A stretch of DNA of 64,000 bases from contig NC_133907.1 of assembly GCF_964199755.1 (NCBI RefSeq), positions 4,221,001 through 4,285,000 on the forward strand, read 5' to 3'. This document shows, piece by piece, positions 23,464-36,175 of this stretch. A model generated the notes under the pieces. That model had not been told where the DNA came from and made no database searches. It saw nothing but the letters and a program-made list of their open reading frames with translations. How positions within the stretch are numbered: position 1 is the stretch's first letter; each line of letters opens with the position of its first letter. Position numbers and translations under genes: made by a program. The stretch comes from Larus michahellis. Taxonomy: Eukaryota > Chordata > Aves > Charadriiformes > Laridae.

Positions 23464-24484
23464 CTGATGCCAAGGAGAGAGCACTGTAACGCCAAGGAGG
23501 GATTTTTTTTTAATGCTGAATTCATTCTCCAAGAAGAGCAATAAACTTAATGAAAGCTTTAGGTCTCCTCATCCCCCACGAACGCGTGTTGCACCACTTC
23601 GCTCCCGGATTATGACGGGCTGTTATTAGTAGGTTCAGGACTTTAATATCGCTCCTGGTTAAGATGCAGAGATAATGTTCCAGGGCAAGACGAGCTCGGC
23701 GCGGCTTCTGCAAAGCGCAGCGTGAGATTTCAGATCCAGACATTTAGGCCACACAAACTGATACTTTTTCACCCCTGTGTGAAGATAATTATTAGTACGT
23801 CGCCAATGTGCCGTGCACTTCTGAGCTGTCCCTTCTGCCCGGGCCCAGGAGCCCCTTCGCAGATCTCGCTCCCGAGCGATTATTGACAGCATTAAGTGGC
23901 ACATGGCATTTCATCCCGCCTTTCCTTCACCTTCTCCTCCCAGGCCGTCTTCAGACACGGTGCGTGGGCACTGCCTGACAAGCCGACAGCAGCAGCATTA
24001 AAGCATCGCCATGTTGACACCGAGGTGCATGTCACAACTTCACGTCATGAGCAGCCAACGAACGATTCACGCCGGGTCCCGCGCAGCCCCGTGGGGACCT
24101 TGGGTGGCCGCAGCTCCAGCAGGAGCCCTGGTGCATGGGTGAAACCCAGGCAGGGACACTCACGGGACAAGGTGGGACCTGGCCCACGAGCGATGCTGCT
24201 GGGACGAGGCTTCCACAGGTAACCCAGCCACCGCGGTGCGCAGAGCTGGGGGTCTCCTGGGGGAAAGAGCGGCAATGTGAAGCTCTGCTTGAGTTTGGCA
24301 GGACCTGCATCTTGCGTGGTTTTACATGGTTTTACCTACTTTTGAGTAAACCTTTAAACTATCAAACAAAAAACTTCCTTGGAAAATAAGTGAATAATAA
24401 GTTTTGAACAGACAGAGATTTATATTTTAAAAAAAAGTGTTTAAAATCACCAGATAACCCAATTGTCTTTGTTTTGCTTATGAT

Positions 24485-24972
24485 TGTAAGAAAGGCAGGT
24501 ATTGCTTTTGCAGAGGAGAAAAGCCGTTTCCATCAGAGGTGACATGATAAGGGAATGACTAAGACAAAGGGGCTCCAGCAAAGGCTTGTAGAACATCTCT
24601 CATCACACAGACAAAAGGACAAACTGATTCCTACTGGATTAGTGTCTAGAAGGGTAGTCAAACATTTAACCAGGACTAATGACATTGAGCAATTTTTTTA
24701 CCAAAAAGGAAAGAAATAAACTAGTCAGATAATCCCTTTAGGTGTAGCATAAAGGTGCCTCGGACAGACTGTGAACCCTGGAGTACTTAACCAATGGGAA
24801 ACAGGGGAGGGAAAAATTCTTCCGGGATTAGGAAATAACAAGGTGTGTTTCAAGAACTGGAAGTGTGCCTACTTGCTAGGTCACCCGCTCTTGCAAGAAC
24901 GTGAATAAAAACCTGCTTCACAGAGTATTCTGCCTGAGCCTATTTCATTTGGACCGGAACTTATTTCTCACA
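24485..24972 (+). mobile_element. Solo LTR of an endogenous retrovirus (488 bp) with 4-bp target duplication
   Basis: The element begins TGTAAGAAA and ends TTTCTCACA, which are inverted repeats with one mismatch. It is flanked on both sides by TGAT (24481-24484 and 24973-24976), a 4-bp target-site duplication. A poly(A) signal AATAAA lies at 24904-24909, about 65 bases before the end, as expected for an R-U5 junction in plus orientation. No internal viral sequence remains, so this is the product of LTR-LTR recombination. A 4-bp duplication suits a class I (gammaretrovirus-like) element. The family name is not known to me. Confidence 0.82.
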
Positions 24973-26045
24973 TGATCCAGAGAACTCTGCCAAGACCTGA
25001 GGAACCAACTCAACTTGACCAGAAACGCAATTCCGAGCCCCAAACCTCACACAGGCAGATTTGACAGATTGGCCAGAATTAACGTCAGAGCTGGACTACT
25101 GCTTTACGCTGAGCTGTGCTCCAAGGGCACTTCTACCAAACAGCTTCGCCATGGCCCAGTCATCCTCCTCCAGGAGCCGGGCTCAGATGCTGGTCCCTGC
25201 TTGGCAGCGGTGGCTTTCCCTGCTCTGCTGCCACCTCTCCTCCTGCCTGGCACCCCAGGAGCTGCTCCTGGGCTGCTCCCAGGACAACACATGTTTCTCC
25301 CAGGAAATACTACTTTTAAGCAGCAGAACAGTAACTGCAAGTAATTTAGGAACACAGAGAAAGAGACAAAATCCACAAGTTTTTCATCACGAATTATTTG
25401 CCCAAGCAGAGATACAGCTCCTTAATGAGGCCCCTGTGGCACCACAGCTCCAAGCTTGGTGCGCGAGCCAAAGCCCAAGGCAGCGCATCCGTGGGATGCT
25501 GTGCCTAAACTCGGATCCGTGGTGAAGAGATGAGTCCAGTTACAGCACTCTTCAGAGCCGAGCTAACATCTGAGCAGAATTTCTCTGCACAACACGCATT
25601 ATTTCAAGCAGGGCTCGCTCAGAGCTCCCTTACACAGCAGCTTACACCCACCTCCGTTCCTGAGGACTTGGAAATAAATTTATTTCCGTTAAACACCCCC
25701 TTGCGACCGCCCAGGGCGGCTCCTCAGGGACCAGAACTTGGGGACAGAAGCACTTGCAGTGAATCACCCTTGACCGCTCATCCCCAGCCCTTTTCCCACA
25801 GGAGACAGCCTCCCGGCCCAGCACAGCCACCAGCAGCTTTTAAAAATCAACAAGTGACTGGGTTGTAGTGGCAGGTAATTAGCGGGAGCCTGAGGTGCCC
25901 TGGGGAGCTCTGGTCGCCCTCCAAAATGGCACATCTCAAGGGGTTGGCTATTTGACACCAGCAAAACAAAGAGCTGATTGAAAAATGTTATGGGCTTTTG
26001 GGGTTCGTTTTGGTTTTTGGTGTTTTTTTTTGGGGGGGGGTGTTT

Positions 26046-26047
<2 letters not shown>

Positions 26048-26092
<45 letters not shown>
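26048..26092. repeat. Poly(T) tract, 45 bases
   Basis: An uninterrupted T run is preceded by GT-rich low complexity containing nine G in a row. On the minus strand it would be a poly(A) tail, but no gene-like sequence precedes it in that orientation, so a processed pseudogene is not supported. Confidence 0.92.
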
Positions 26093-26096
<4 letters not shown>

Positions 26097-27639
26097 CACC
26101 CGAGACAAAATACAGCCATTTAGAGCTGGAATTCGCCTTATTCTCCACACAGAGGAGGGGGCCCTTCAGCAGCATGATGAACCCCACTGCCTGTGGGGCA
26201 TTTCGGCTGCAAAGGGCAATAGCGCTGACCCCCCTCGGGACCCTGGTGCAGGGTCCCAGCGTATTGCCTGCTTCCAAAAGAGGGATGACAGGAGTCCAAG
26301 GCAGGCAGTATTGTCATTAAGAAGAAAAAGTTATGCTAAAAACATTGAGTAACTCTCCATCTGCAGAAAGAGAATCAAACTCACTCTAGAATAAGTCACA
26401 GGACAAGCCGAAAACAGCGCAAATACTTTTACCCATTTAATGTTTAGACATTCCAACTACTTCCCGAAAGGAAGGATGCATTAAAGGCACATGGGCACGG
26501 CCAAGAAGGGGGTAAGTCTTTCAACACAGTTGGCTCAGGAGCTGCTCCTCCGAGCTGGCAGGGTTTCATCCTCGCGCCAGGCTGGAACATCTGCTCCCGG
26601 TCACCTTCGGACACAGGGCAGGGACTGATGGTGCTGTTTGTCAGGCTCAATTCACCACCTGGGCTAACACATTCGCATCCCATTGCCATTTACGTAGGCA
26701 TTTCAGGAGGAGACGACACAGGAGGAGTCATCAATTCACAGAGGAAAGCATTAATGCGTTCAGTCCGAATCCCCACGGCGGTGCAGACTGCAGGCACCCA
26801 GACACTGCATTTACACTTTTGCCCATGTGCCTTATTTCCCTCCCCCCCGCCCCCCAAAGACACAACCAGCTCCCACCATGCTCAGATTCCCAAGATAATT
26901 AAAGGCAGCATTAGGAGCAGGGATGGGGGATGTGTGCATGGCCAGGGCTCAGCAAAACTTCTCTTCTCAGGGCTGACATTTCCATCCAAGGAAGTGTCCA
27001 GCCTGCGTGAGAGAAGTGTGAAGTCAAAACACTAATCAAATTTAGGTCTAATGAGAGAAGCTGGAGAGGTTTTCAACGCTCAGAACAAGATTAGCAGCTC
27101 TGGGCACAGGAGGAACACTGCATTTCCCCTGCTTTAAACAAGTCTGCAGTACAAATGGCATCTCGAAACCTTCTCAGTTCTGGGGCCCGTTCAGCTGCCG
27201 ATGTGGTGTTGAATTTTTAAAGCAAAGTGGAGGCTGGCAGGAGGGAGAGTTCACAATTAAAAATCGTAGAGGAGAGCTCGGAAACACCAGCCAGTGCCAA
27301 GAGCAGCAGAGGCTGGGCCCTGGGGAGCAGCACAACCACTCAATGTGTGCCTGAAGCTCCAAGAAATAAAGAAATTAAGGGCTTTGCCACTTGTTTCCCC
27401 CCGCCAGGAGGTACAGGAGATGCTTCAACAGAATCCCCGCCTCCTTCAGGCTGCATCAATGTGCAGGAGAGCGCAAGGATGAAGGGTTACACCATCTTCT
27501 GATGCTGCTTCCGTGTCCTGCCACAAATCTCTCCAAAATCTGACACTACTGAGTCTTCCCCGAGACCCGGATTTGCTCAGTCCTCCCAGGATTTCAGTGC
27601 TGAGGAGCATGAAGGGAGACAGAGGTGCTGACAGAGACC

Positions 27640-27990
27640 AGAGATGCAATTGCCGCCTCAAGTGCATTTCACCACCCTTCAAATGAATGCCTCTAAAGTC
27701 ATTAAAATCAACCCCTCGCACAGCATCAAGCCAACGTCAGAATGTCAGAGCCCGCAGACGCTTGGAAATGTCATTTCTCTAATATTTCTATCCCAGCCTC
27801 CCATTTCGCGGTGCCGTTGCAGGGGGTTATCCCATTACTCAGCAGCCGCAGCAGAGCCTGGCAATCGGCTTCCGATGGATTTTTAGCGCTGAGCAAATAC
27901 GCGGCAATTTTACTCTGTCCGCAATGAAAGAGATTGCGGCTAAATCAGATCATCTCTTTGCTCTGAAGCTGGCCAGGCAGTAACCGCTGC
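27640..27990. promoter_or_regulatory. Candidate conserved non-coding element
   Basis: There is no repeat homology and no exon border. The composition is mixed, with TTCATC/AATCAG words, a TGCCGTTGCAGG segment and AATGTCATTTCTCTAATATT. It is called on texture only. Confidence 0.22.
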
Positions 27991-28406
27991 CAGGTCCCCA
28001 TGCTGAAGCCACCTGGATGTCAAACTGCTGTAATTTCATCTTGAAGGAGAGCTGATGGTGTCACTTAACCGACCCCAGCGCTGGGGGAGAAGGTGGCCGT
28101 GCCCCAAGGCACAGCTCCTGCAGCAAGGCTGGGGGGGGACCGCAGCAGGAACAGCCCCCGGACCTGCCAGCATCCCTGCCCTCCTGCAAACAGGAGCTCA
28201 GCAAATCGCAAATCTTTCCTTTTCTCCCTGTAAAAAGGAGCAATTCCACCCTCCGCTTTCCCTCGGATTCAGCCCTGCCTCTAAGGATGATGGGGATGCA
28301 CCAGGAAAAGGAGCGATTAAGAAGTGGGATGGGGACGACAAGGATCCAGCTGCATTCACTGTTGATCGCATCCCACAACAGCACGTTTACAGCCCAGCAG
28401 AAGGAC

Positions 28407-29179
28407 TGTCGTGGTTTTGGCCGGATTGGCCGACCAGAACAACAGATGGGCCTCCCACCCCCCCCTCTCCCCAGAGAGGAGAGGAAGAGATAAGGAGATT
28501 TACGAGTTTAGAAAAAGAACTAAACTACTTTAATGAAAATAATAATAAATAGGAAAATAGTAAACAATAATCAAATAATAAAAATTAAGGAAAAAAGTAT
28601 ACAATATATACAAAACCATATCCAGCTCCCAGGATGACAGGATCACATCACCAGCAGACACAGGGAAAGTCCCAGACCGGAGTTGGCAACGGACAGGAGC
28701 TGAATTCCAGAACTAGAGTCAGGAGTGCTTGGATCGGGATCAAAGGCAGACGAACAGACAGGGTCCTCCTCAGACGTCGGCCATTGAAGAAAAGAGCAAG
28801 CCAGAACAGCCTTGCCCCTTTGATCCCTCAGCTTTTACACTGAGCGTGATGCAGATGGGATGGAATACCCTGTTGGGCAGTTTTGGGTCACCTGTCTCGT
28901 CTGCTCCTCCCTGCGGGTGGGACCCCTCTACGCTTCTCTGCTTCCTACCCTCTAACGGGGCAAACAGCGAAGTGAGCCGACCTTGGTTGTTACAGCAGTA
29001 AGTCTAAGCAAGAGCCTCTGTGCGCACCGTTCCTTGGTATAATCAGGTCTTATCACTCAGAGTGAACAGTTTCTGAACAATACGCTGTTAATTTCAGACT
29101 TTAGTCAGTTAGAAGAGGCCCAGTTAAAAGTAAAATTACAAATCAGAAAATTGGTTCTGTTTTATCTCAAACCAGGACA
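28407..29179 (-). mobile_element. Solo LTR of an endogenous retrovirus (773 bp) with 5-bp target duplication
   Basis: On the minus strand the element starts TGTCCTGGTTT and ends AAACCACGACA, inverted repeats with one mismatch. The 5-bp sequence AGGAC flanks it on both sides (28402-28406 and 29180-29184). Sequence and texture match the abundant ERV3/ERVL-type LTRs of birds as I remember them, including the AT-rich block at 28500-28620. No gag, pol or env remnant is present. The orientation follows the TGTCCTGGTTT end and is less certain than the borders. Confidence 0.85.
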
Positions 29180-32100
29180 AGGACAGCCGATGGATGCCAG
29201 GGCATCTCTGCAGGCTCCCGGGCAGTCAAGCGGGCACTATGGCATTTAAACCAGGCGGGGATTGCTTCCCCAATCTTTTTGCCTCCTTCCTCTGCCACCA
29301 AATCATTTCTTTTCTAGATGACTTTCACACATGGAAAGCTCCTTTCCAGCAAGTCAGACTCTTTGCCTATAGGCAGGTTTGATTGATCTTCAGGACACAC
29401 TGATATCTCCTCACTCCTCTATCTCACCAACAAACAGGAGACAACGCATACAATAGGGGGCCTGAAAATTTAAAAAGAAGCATCAAGAGAAGTAAAAGAG
29501 TTATTTACTTAAGCTTCATCTACTCCAATAGCTCACACAGTGGCAGAGCCAAGGTGCAGCCACTCTTCCCATAAATACTATTCCCACCTGGATCTCCTTC
29601 TTTCACATGCCTGCTCTTTCCTCCTCCCTCCCCCTGTGTCTGTTGGGCTTGAAAAGATATTTGGAGAAGGGAAAACCACCACAAAACCCCACAGGTTGGC
29701 TCTCAGTCCTATGGTATGAGTTACTTTACATCATACTTTTCTTCCACAGCATTGCTGCAGGGTAACGCCGGAGTGATAAATGCCCACTCCGAAGAGAAAA
29801 GCATCCATTCATCGCTGAGCCCTCCAAGTCATTACCGAGAACAAATTAGAGGGCAAAGGTTTATAGCCTCAGAAGGATGATGGGCAATACCTCATCCTCC
29901 ATCACTGTGTGTCAGGGAGGGATGTGCTGGGCACGGCTCTTTTCTGTTCATTTAAACAAATGACAATACAACCATGAAGCATGAATGTAAACTTGCCCAG
30001 TTCAAACTGGGAAATCCTAAGCATTGAGTGTAAAAACTGACTTCAGATTACTGGAAGGTTAAATTTATTTCATTTTACACACGAGATTCTTCCGTGTGAA
30101 AAATAACTGAAAGCCATATAATTGCATTTCCAAGCAGTAAATTCAGACCAGGCGCAAAGACCACAAGCGCAGCAGCAGAAGAAACAAAGACAACAGACAT
30201 TTTTAAGGAGATGGAAACTGGACTCTGGGTTTTCCAGCCATTGTAGGAAGTCCCATAAATTATCCCTTGCCAACTTCTTCCCCTCACCTGTGTGCCCACG
30301 GCCAAATACACTCCCAGATAAGAAAACATCTATCCAGCTGGAAACTGGGGCCAGAAGCAGGAAAAGTTGCACATGTCTGAATTAAAGGGCAACACAACTA
30401 AATGGGCTGCCTTACAATAGAAATGGACAGCAGGAACAGCTGAAGCCAACAGACAGACAAGTACCTGAACTATTCATGCTACAGAGATTTCTGACAAAAC
30501 CCCTAATAACCCAAAGGCAACGTTTTGTCCAGCAGAGCTGGCAGTAACCGTGTGCTGTAATTTGGTCATCGAGAGCAAATGAAGATCGGCTTGGAGCTCG
30601 TTTGGTCCGCTGCATCTTTTTTTTGTCCTGAAAAATGTAATTACTTCTACTCTTTGGAAAAAAATTACCGTTTTGAGTGGTTCAAGGCAAAGAGTTTCTT
30701 CCCATACCCACTTGTAATCAGTCACCAAGAGAAATATTTTCTCAGAAGATCTCTTCAAAAAACTTTTGAGTTATTTTTAACATAAATAACTTTGTTATTT
30801 TGTTCCAAAAAAATAAGGGAATTCAATTGGGCTCTCTTAGTTTTTATGAAAGTGTTTCTTCCCGCTCCTTTGGAGAGAAGAGCAAACGCTTTATTGCAGA
30901 AAAACAGAGTGAAGAAGAGGAAGTTTCTTTCTCCCGGAGCTGCACAACACCAAGAAGCAGCAAAAACCATCCACTTTTCAGTTCTTGTAGTTTAAGGGAA
31001 AAAACCTGGAGGATCAGAGCTGTGGGAAAGGCACAGTGAGAAGAGCAGGGGGTCTGCTGGGGGTTTCTTCAGGCAGTTTGGAGAAATACCACCCAATTCA
31101 AGCAAAACCAGGGAGAACTCAAGACTCCATCCCTCAGAGCAGAAATACATCAATTTGACCCAAGTGCCTTTCAATTTTAAACAACTCAGGGGTATCGCCC
31201 ACTCTCTGCCGAGCCAGCAGGTGGGAAAAAAGTTGTCCTTGTGGGACCAGAGCTGCCACTGGCTGGGCAGCGGCTCCCTGGCCACGGGGCAAGGATGCTC
31301 CCCTGGGAATTTGCCTGCATTGGCCCTGGGACTCGCAAGATCTGACTCCACAGACCCCCACATCCAAAAAGTTCCACCTTAAAAGTCTTCCATTTGGGAT
31401 TTTGCTTCTCCATCTGCCTGTTGTCATTGGGCATCTGCTCCCTGTCGGCACCCTTCCAATGGGCACGGTGTTTCTCCTCCTTTCCAGCCTAAAGGGCAAA
31501 GCTATTTCCATTCATTCTTCTGAAAATACTGGGTAATTTTATAAATTTTGGGGTTTTTTACCTAATTTTCTCTCCCTGGCGTGCATTTCTACGCATAGGG
31601 TGCCAAGGCAAAGAGCACTCCATTGCTTAAATTATGTCATTTCTCCATGTTATTTTCTTCCCAGATCGTTGCATGGATTTGGTGCTGGCTCAACGCTCGG
31701 AGCCTTGACACCTCAAAGACGACGGTTTTCCTACTGATCTCCCCGGGCTTTGGATCAAGCCCGTAAAGAAGAAAATACAGCAAAAGCAATTCCAAACAGA
31801 GGCCCTAGAAAAGCTAATAAAATGCTGCACGCCTGCGTTTGCTGCGGGGAAGGATCGGCTTCCCTATTTAGTGCTGCTTATTAAGTCGTTACAAACAATT
31901 AAAGCAGCAGAGGGGAGGAAGACAGAGCTATCATTTCCAGCTCCCCCCCCTCGCCTGCCTCTCTGTCCCCCCCCCACCTGGCATGAATTTCATAAGGCAC
32001 AAATCTCCCAGCGGGAATCCCTCAGCAATTGATTTCCTACTTGTGAAACGCAGCAGGCAGACGTCCTGCCTTTCCCGGCGAGAAAGGGAGATGAGAGGGA

Positions 32101-32394
32101 AAGTGTGCCTCGGTGGTTTTGTGGTTTGGGTTTTTTTTTTTTTTTTTTACCCCCCCCCCCCCTCCCCAGGCCACACGGCTGCCATGTCAAATCCCCCCCT
32201 GGCAGGAGGCTCCGGCAGGAACACTCTTCCGCGGGGTGACAACCCGCTGTGGATGCTCACACGATGCTCTCTGCGCATAAGTGACCCCCGTGAGGGCAGA
32301 CACACGCCCCCCGCCCCCACACACACACACCCGCCCCCTTCAGGCTCTGTCTTTGCTCATGAGCAGGTCCCAGTGTAATTTTTACATCCCCAGG

Positions 32395-32720
32395 TGATTT
32401 TCGGCCCGTTTTTCCCTTTAGCTATTCCGCCTTCCCCAAAAGCGGCGCGCCTGGCATCGCTTCCGAGCCCGGCAAATAGCTCCGACACCGATGAGGAGCG
32501 CCGGGGAAGCAGCGAAACGCCAAACAGCCAAAACAACACAAACCCACTCACCAGCCCATCCCCACATCTCCTGGCCTCACTCGAAGGCTCAAGAGAGTTA
32601 AAAGAGCTGACCTGTTGTCTAAGAACCGGCTGCGCAATCGAAAGGTAAGTGCCAGGCGCAATCGGCCGCGATACAAGCGCCTCTCGGCGGGAGAAGGAGC
32701 AGGCAGAGATCGGAGATGCT
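32395..32720. promoter_or_regulatory. CpG-rich zone with a plus-strand splice donor
   Basis: CpG density rises sharply over this stretch (GGCGCGCC, TTCCGAGCCCGGC, AGCGCCGGGG, TCTCGGCGGG) compared with its AT-rich flanks. A consensus plus-strand donor, AAAG|GTAAGTG, lies at 32643-32650. Together these suggest a promoter with a first exon, perhaps of a long non-coding RNA or an alternative 5' exon of a neighbour. An open frame over the zone (plus, 32394-32648) has no known domain. Confidence 0.35.
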
Positions 32721-35459
32721 CCATTACCGACAAGGACGCCACCTCGATTGATGCTCAGTCACCATTTGGGTCACTTTTTTTGCTTTTACTTTAAGCAACG
32801 ACCTCTCTCATGGCAATTGTGTTTTCCCTCCCTGCAGCCACATGAAAAAGATCCACTAATCACCCGTCTTTTTCTCACTGCTTTCTGCCCGATATCACTT
32901 TCCCCTTATATAATGGGCAAAATTGAGCTTGTTTTCCCGATGGAAAGGAGCCCATAAACTCTTTTACTGATTTCAATGCAGTCAAAATTACAAAGTCTCC
33001 ATTATTCAGGTGTCCCAGGTCAGTAAGGAAGGGGGAAAACCGAGCAGAGGCGGGAACACCAGCCATGGGTAACAGCATCATGTTCTGCCTCTCTCATGGA
33101 TGTTTTTCTTTCCAACCTAGAAAATCCCGTCCCTCGCAGGGCTCTGGAAAGATCGGGGCTGCCCCACACAATATGGAGAAAACCAAGCAGGAGTTCTGCA
33201 GAGCTGCACAGGGAAAAACAAGGGAGATGCAACTACAGCCCAAAAAGCCCTTCTCACCACAAATCCTGGCCAGGTAACAGGGAGATTCAAAGCCTCAAAA
33301 CCAAAAAGCACCTCTATTCCTGCACAACCTGGCTGCTGAGCATGGTGTTATCCAGCTGAGCCTGTAAACCCACAAGAGAACGGGCACTGCCAGGGCCTGA
33401 TTGCGGAATAAGGAGTTCATCACACCTTCCCTGTAAATTGGGATGTACTGGAGGACAGATATGCAATTGATTGTCACATAACCTGCAGAGACACGCAACT
33501 ACTCCGCAGTTACCTGGGACTCACTAAGCAACACAAAAAGGTTATTGATGCAGTTGGGGAGCGTTTCTGCACAGGGTATGAACCTCCTGACATCCGAGGC
33601 GGAGAAACATATCACTTAGCATTTACAAGACTAAAGCAATTCTTATTACAAAAAAAAAAAAAAATCAACTTCCCAGCAAGGAGCCTCAGCAAGAGTTTGC
33701 AGAAGTCAGTGGAAACGGGCCATTTACAAGGAAATCATTTTCCTCCGCCTTCAAATGGAATTGAGAAGCAGGTGGAGATGGAGAGGTCTCTCAGAGCCCG
33801 AGTGTGCTCCCTATTGATAAAATGATATTAGCGAGGATCACTGGTATTAGAAGTGGAAAGATCTATTTGGTCATAACTCAGCCCCTCCAACACAACACAC
33901 CTTCTCCTGCTCGGCCCGCTCCTGTCTGGAATTACTCACTTGGCAGGAGGCCCTGCCTGGCGCGGGGAGTTTTGTGCTTCAGAAATTATTTCAGGTGGAA
34001 AATACAAAAGGTATATATTTTTTATTTCTTTTCTTTTTCTGCTTCTCCTCCGCAAGCATCTGAAACATCTTCTCTACGGCGGGCGCGGTTATCTATAATT
34101 AAATTTGCATCAATAGGGTTTCTGATAGGGACTTCCTTTTCCCCAGCGCGCTGTGAAAACCCCGGTCAGCGACCCGGCAGCTTCAGTTCCACAGGGAATT
34201 AAGTGTTGGGGCTTTGCTTTGGGGTCCAAATTAGATTTTAAAGAGAGAAGATCCAGGTCCTACTGGTTGTTGCTGCTCTTTTCATTATTTCTGGTACAGA
34301 TGCTGAATCCAGTCCCTCCCTCAGTTGCTCAGAGCCAAATGTCCCCGCTATGTCCATGACCACGGGGTGCAGATGAGCAGACGGCACCAGCCCTGATCCT
34401 CACTTTACAGCAATTAACTCCCTTCCATTTTTCTTTCCTTTATTTTTTTTCCCCCCTCGGTGTTTCATAGCCACCACTTCTATCAAGCTCACCTCAGTTA
34501 TGCAGGTTTCATTTTCTCCATCGCACTGACACATCCAAGAAGGATCACACTTAAAACCAAGTTTTTGCCAGCAGATATATGGCTGCATGAATCACGACGA
34601 CCTATTTAAGTAGGTCAGGCTGGTATTAATTGCAAAAGTGAGCTGTAATAAGTGATTGTAGTCCAAAGTCAAGTTTCACTAAGCTCAGATCAGGCCTCCT
34701 GCTCTTCACTTTTTCTCCTTGGAATAAATCAATGGTATTGTAAACCTTGTACTCTATGTTTTTTGGCCTGAAGAGCATAGGGAGAAGGGTGCCGGCTCTG
34801 TACAGTTGCACTGGAAAACGTTGTGCCAGAAGACAGATTTCACGCGTTGTTTTTTTAAACAATGAACATTCTACCAAATATTAAAACATTTTTCTAAAAC
34901 ATGATATTAAGCTGAAGATGAGTCACTTCACTGTCATAACACAGGCAGGGAGGGGAAACTGGAGTGAACAAAGCCGCAAATTCATTCAGCAGCAATTTGC
35001 ACGCCATAACCCTCCGATGATTAGGCTTTTAGGCCAGAGGAGCTTTGCTACTTAAGCAGACGAGGTGACACATTTAGCTGTTGCTTAGAGATATTGGAAT
35101 ATATTGCACAGAGCCTGCTCGCCAGCGAGCATCCCTGAAGGGCTCCGTGCTGGTTTTCCGAGGATGCGTTATCACCCTACTGCAGCGCCGTTGTTTGCAA
35201 AAAGCCTCACGGCTTTCAAAGCAGGTCAAGCAAAGACAGAAGCCACCACTTTTCAGAGCAATAGTTCAGAAGTCATTAAAAAAGGTCAAAGCGGCAACTC
35301 CTATCACCTGGAAGTGGCACAGATACCAAGGGCTTTTAGCAGCTGTATCATAACCAGCTTAAGAGCAACTAAATAATATCTAGCTCCTGCACGGGATGCC
35401 AATGGGTTGCAGCACCAGACAGCACGTGTGTCCTACACAACCCTTTTCTGCCAGCAGCT

Positions 35460-36175
35460 GTCGCGTTGAAAGGACTGTAGTTTCGATATTTGTCTGTCAG
35501 AGTCCCAGGACTTTCGCTGATTTACTATCAGAGTCCCACCAAAGGGCTTTCACTGGATCAGATTCACAAATAATTCAAATAAGTTACCTTATTGAGAGCG
35601 ACAGTCGCAGATTCGAGATAGCCATTGATAAATTCACTAACTACAGTAGCACTAATTACTTAAGGTTAATATTGCTAGCAAAAATAACACTAGTACAACA
35701 ACCCGGGGTAACATTCACCAGAGGAGGAAAGGCGCCGCGCTGACCCAGAAAGGCGTCCCTGCCTGGGGTGGAGGGAGAGAACACAGCCCATGGACTGCTC
35801 CATCAGGTATCAAGTTTCTTCTCTCCCAATTTAACAGTCATTTTCTCCACCCTTTTATCCCCAAAATTACAAGGTTTCCCTCCCCTAGGTGAGGTGTAGT
35901 ATGATTTGGGTGGAGAGATGAGTGCTATAGTCATGTACGTTTAGCATGATCTCTAAAAGCTTCATTAGCATATACAGGGGTGTCAACTTTAATATGCATT
36001 TCACAGGTAACGAGGCGAAGGTCTGTTACCAGACATGGCAGCCTCTCAAGGAAACAAAGAGCTGCACAAGGTCTCTGTTATCTTGATTTTACTGTCTCTG
36101 CTGAGGAAAAGCAGGGCTGTCCTGGCTCCCCAAGACTACCCCGTTAATTGTGTATCCTGTGATAACCAGACAAGC
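35460..36175 (-). mobile_element. Possible degraded retroviral LTR
   Basis: Read on the minus strand, the block has a U3-like region, a TATA-like GGGGATAAAAGGG at about 35850, and later CTCAATAAGG (poly(A)-like) at about 35595. It then has a U5-like part with a repeated GGGACTCTGA motif and ends CGCGACA at 35460. The layout fits an LTR, but I could not find matching inverted ends or a target duplication. It may instead be unique sequence. Confidence 0.35.

Larger units (their letters stand above)
6717..24484. other. Long gene-free stretch, possible regulatory DNA
   Basis: I found no exon in this interval with both splice borders and family resemblance. The longest open frame (minus strand, 10532-11293) is compositionally biased and has no recognisable domain. 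Several sub-blocks have mixed AT/GC composition with homeodomain-like, octamer-like and E-box-like words and look like conserved non-coding DNA. They are 13.4-13.6, 16.9-17.6, 18.9-19.3 and 23.5-23.9 kb. That reading needs a species alignment. Short A runs lie at 9773, 18601, 20361 and 21470. Confidence 0.45.
24973..28406. other. Gene-free stretch between two solo LTRs
   Basis: No exon is supported. The interval holds a long poly(T) tract at about 26.05-26.09 kb. A block at 27640-27990 has no repeat homology and contains words typical of regulatory DNA (TTTAGCGCTGAGCAAATACG, GATTGCGGCTAAATCAGATC). Confidence 0.45.

Noticed and set aside
26048..26092. Poly(T) as tail of a processed pseudogene
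   Set aside because: No gene-like sequence or target duplication lies next to it in the expected orientation.
32394..32648. 84-codon plus-strand frame in the CpG-rich zone
   Set aside because: It shows no protein family resemblance and its start is not supported. The zone is kept only as a possible promoter or first exon.
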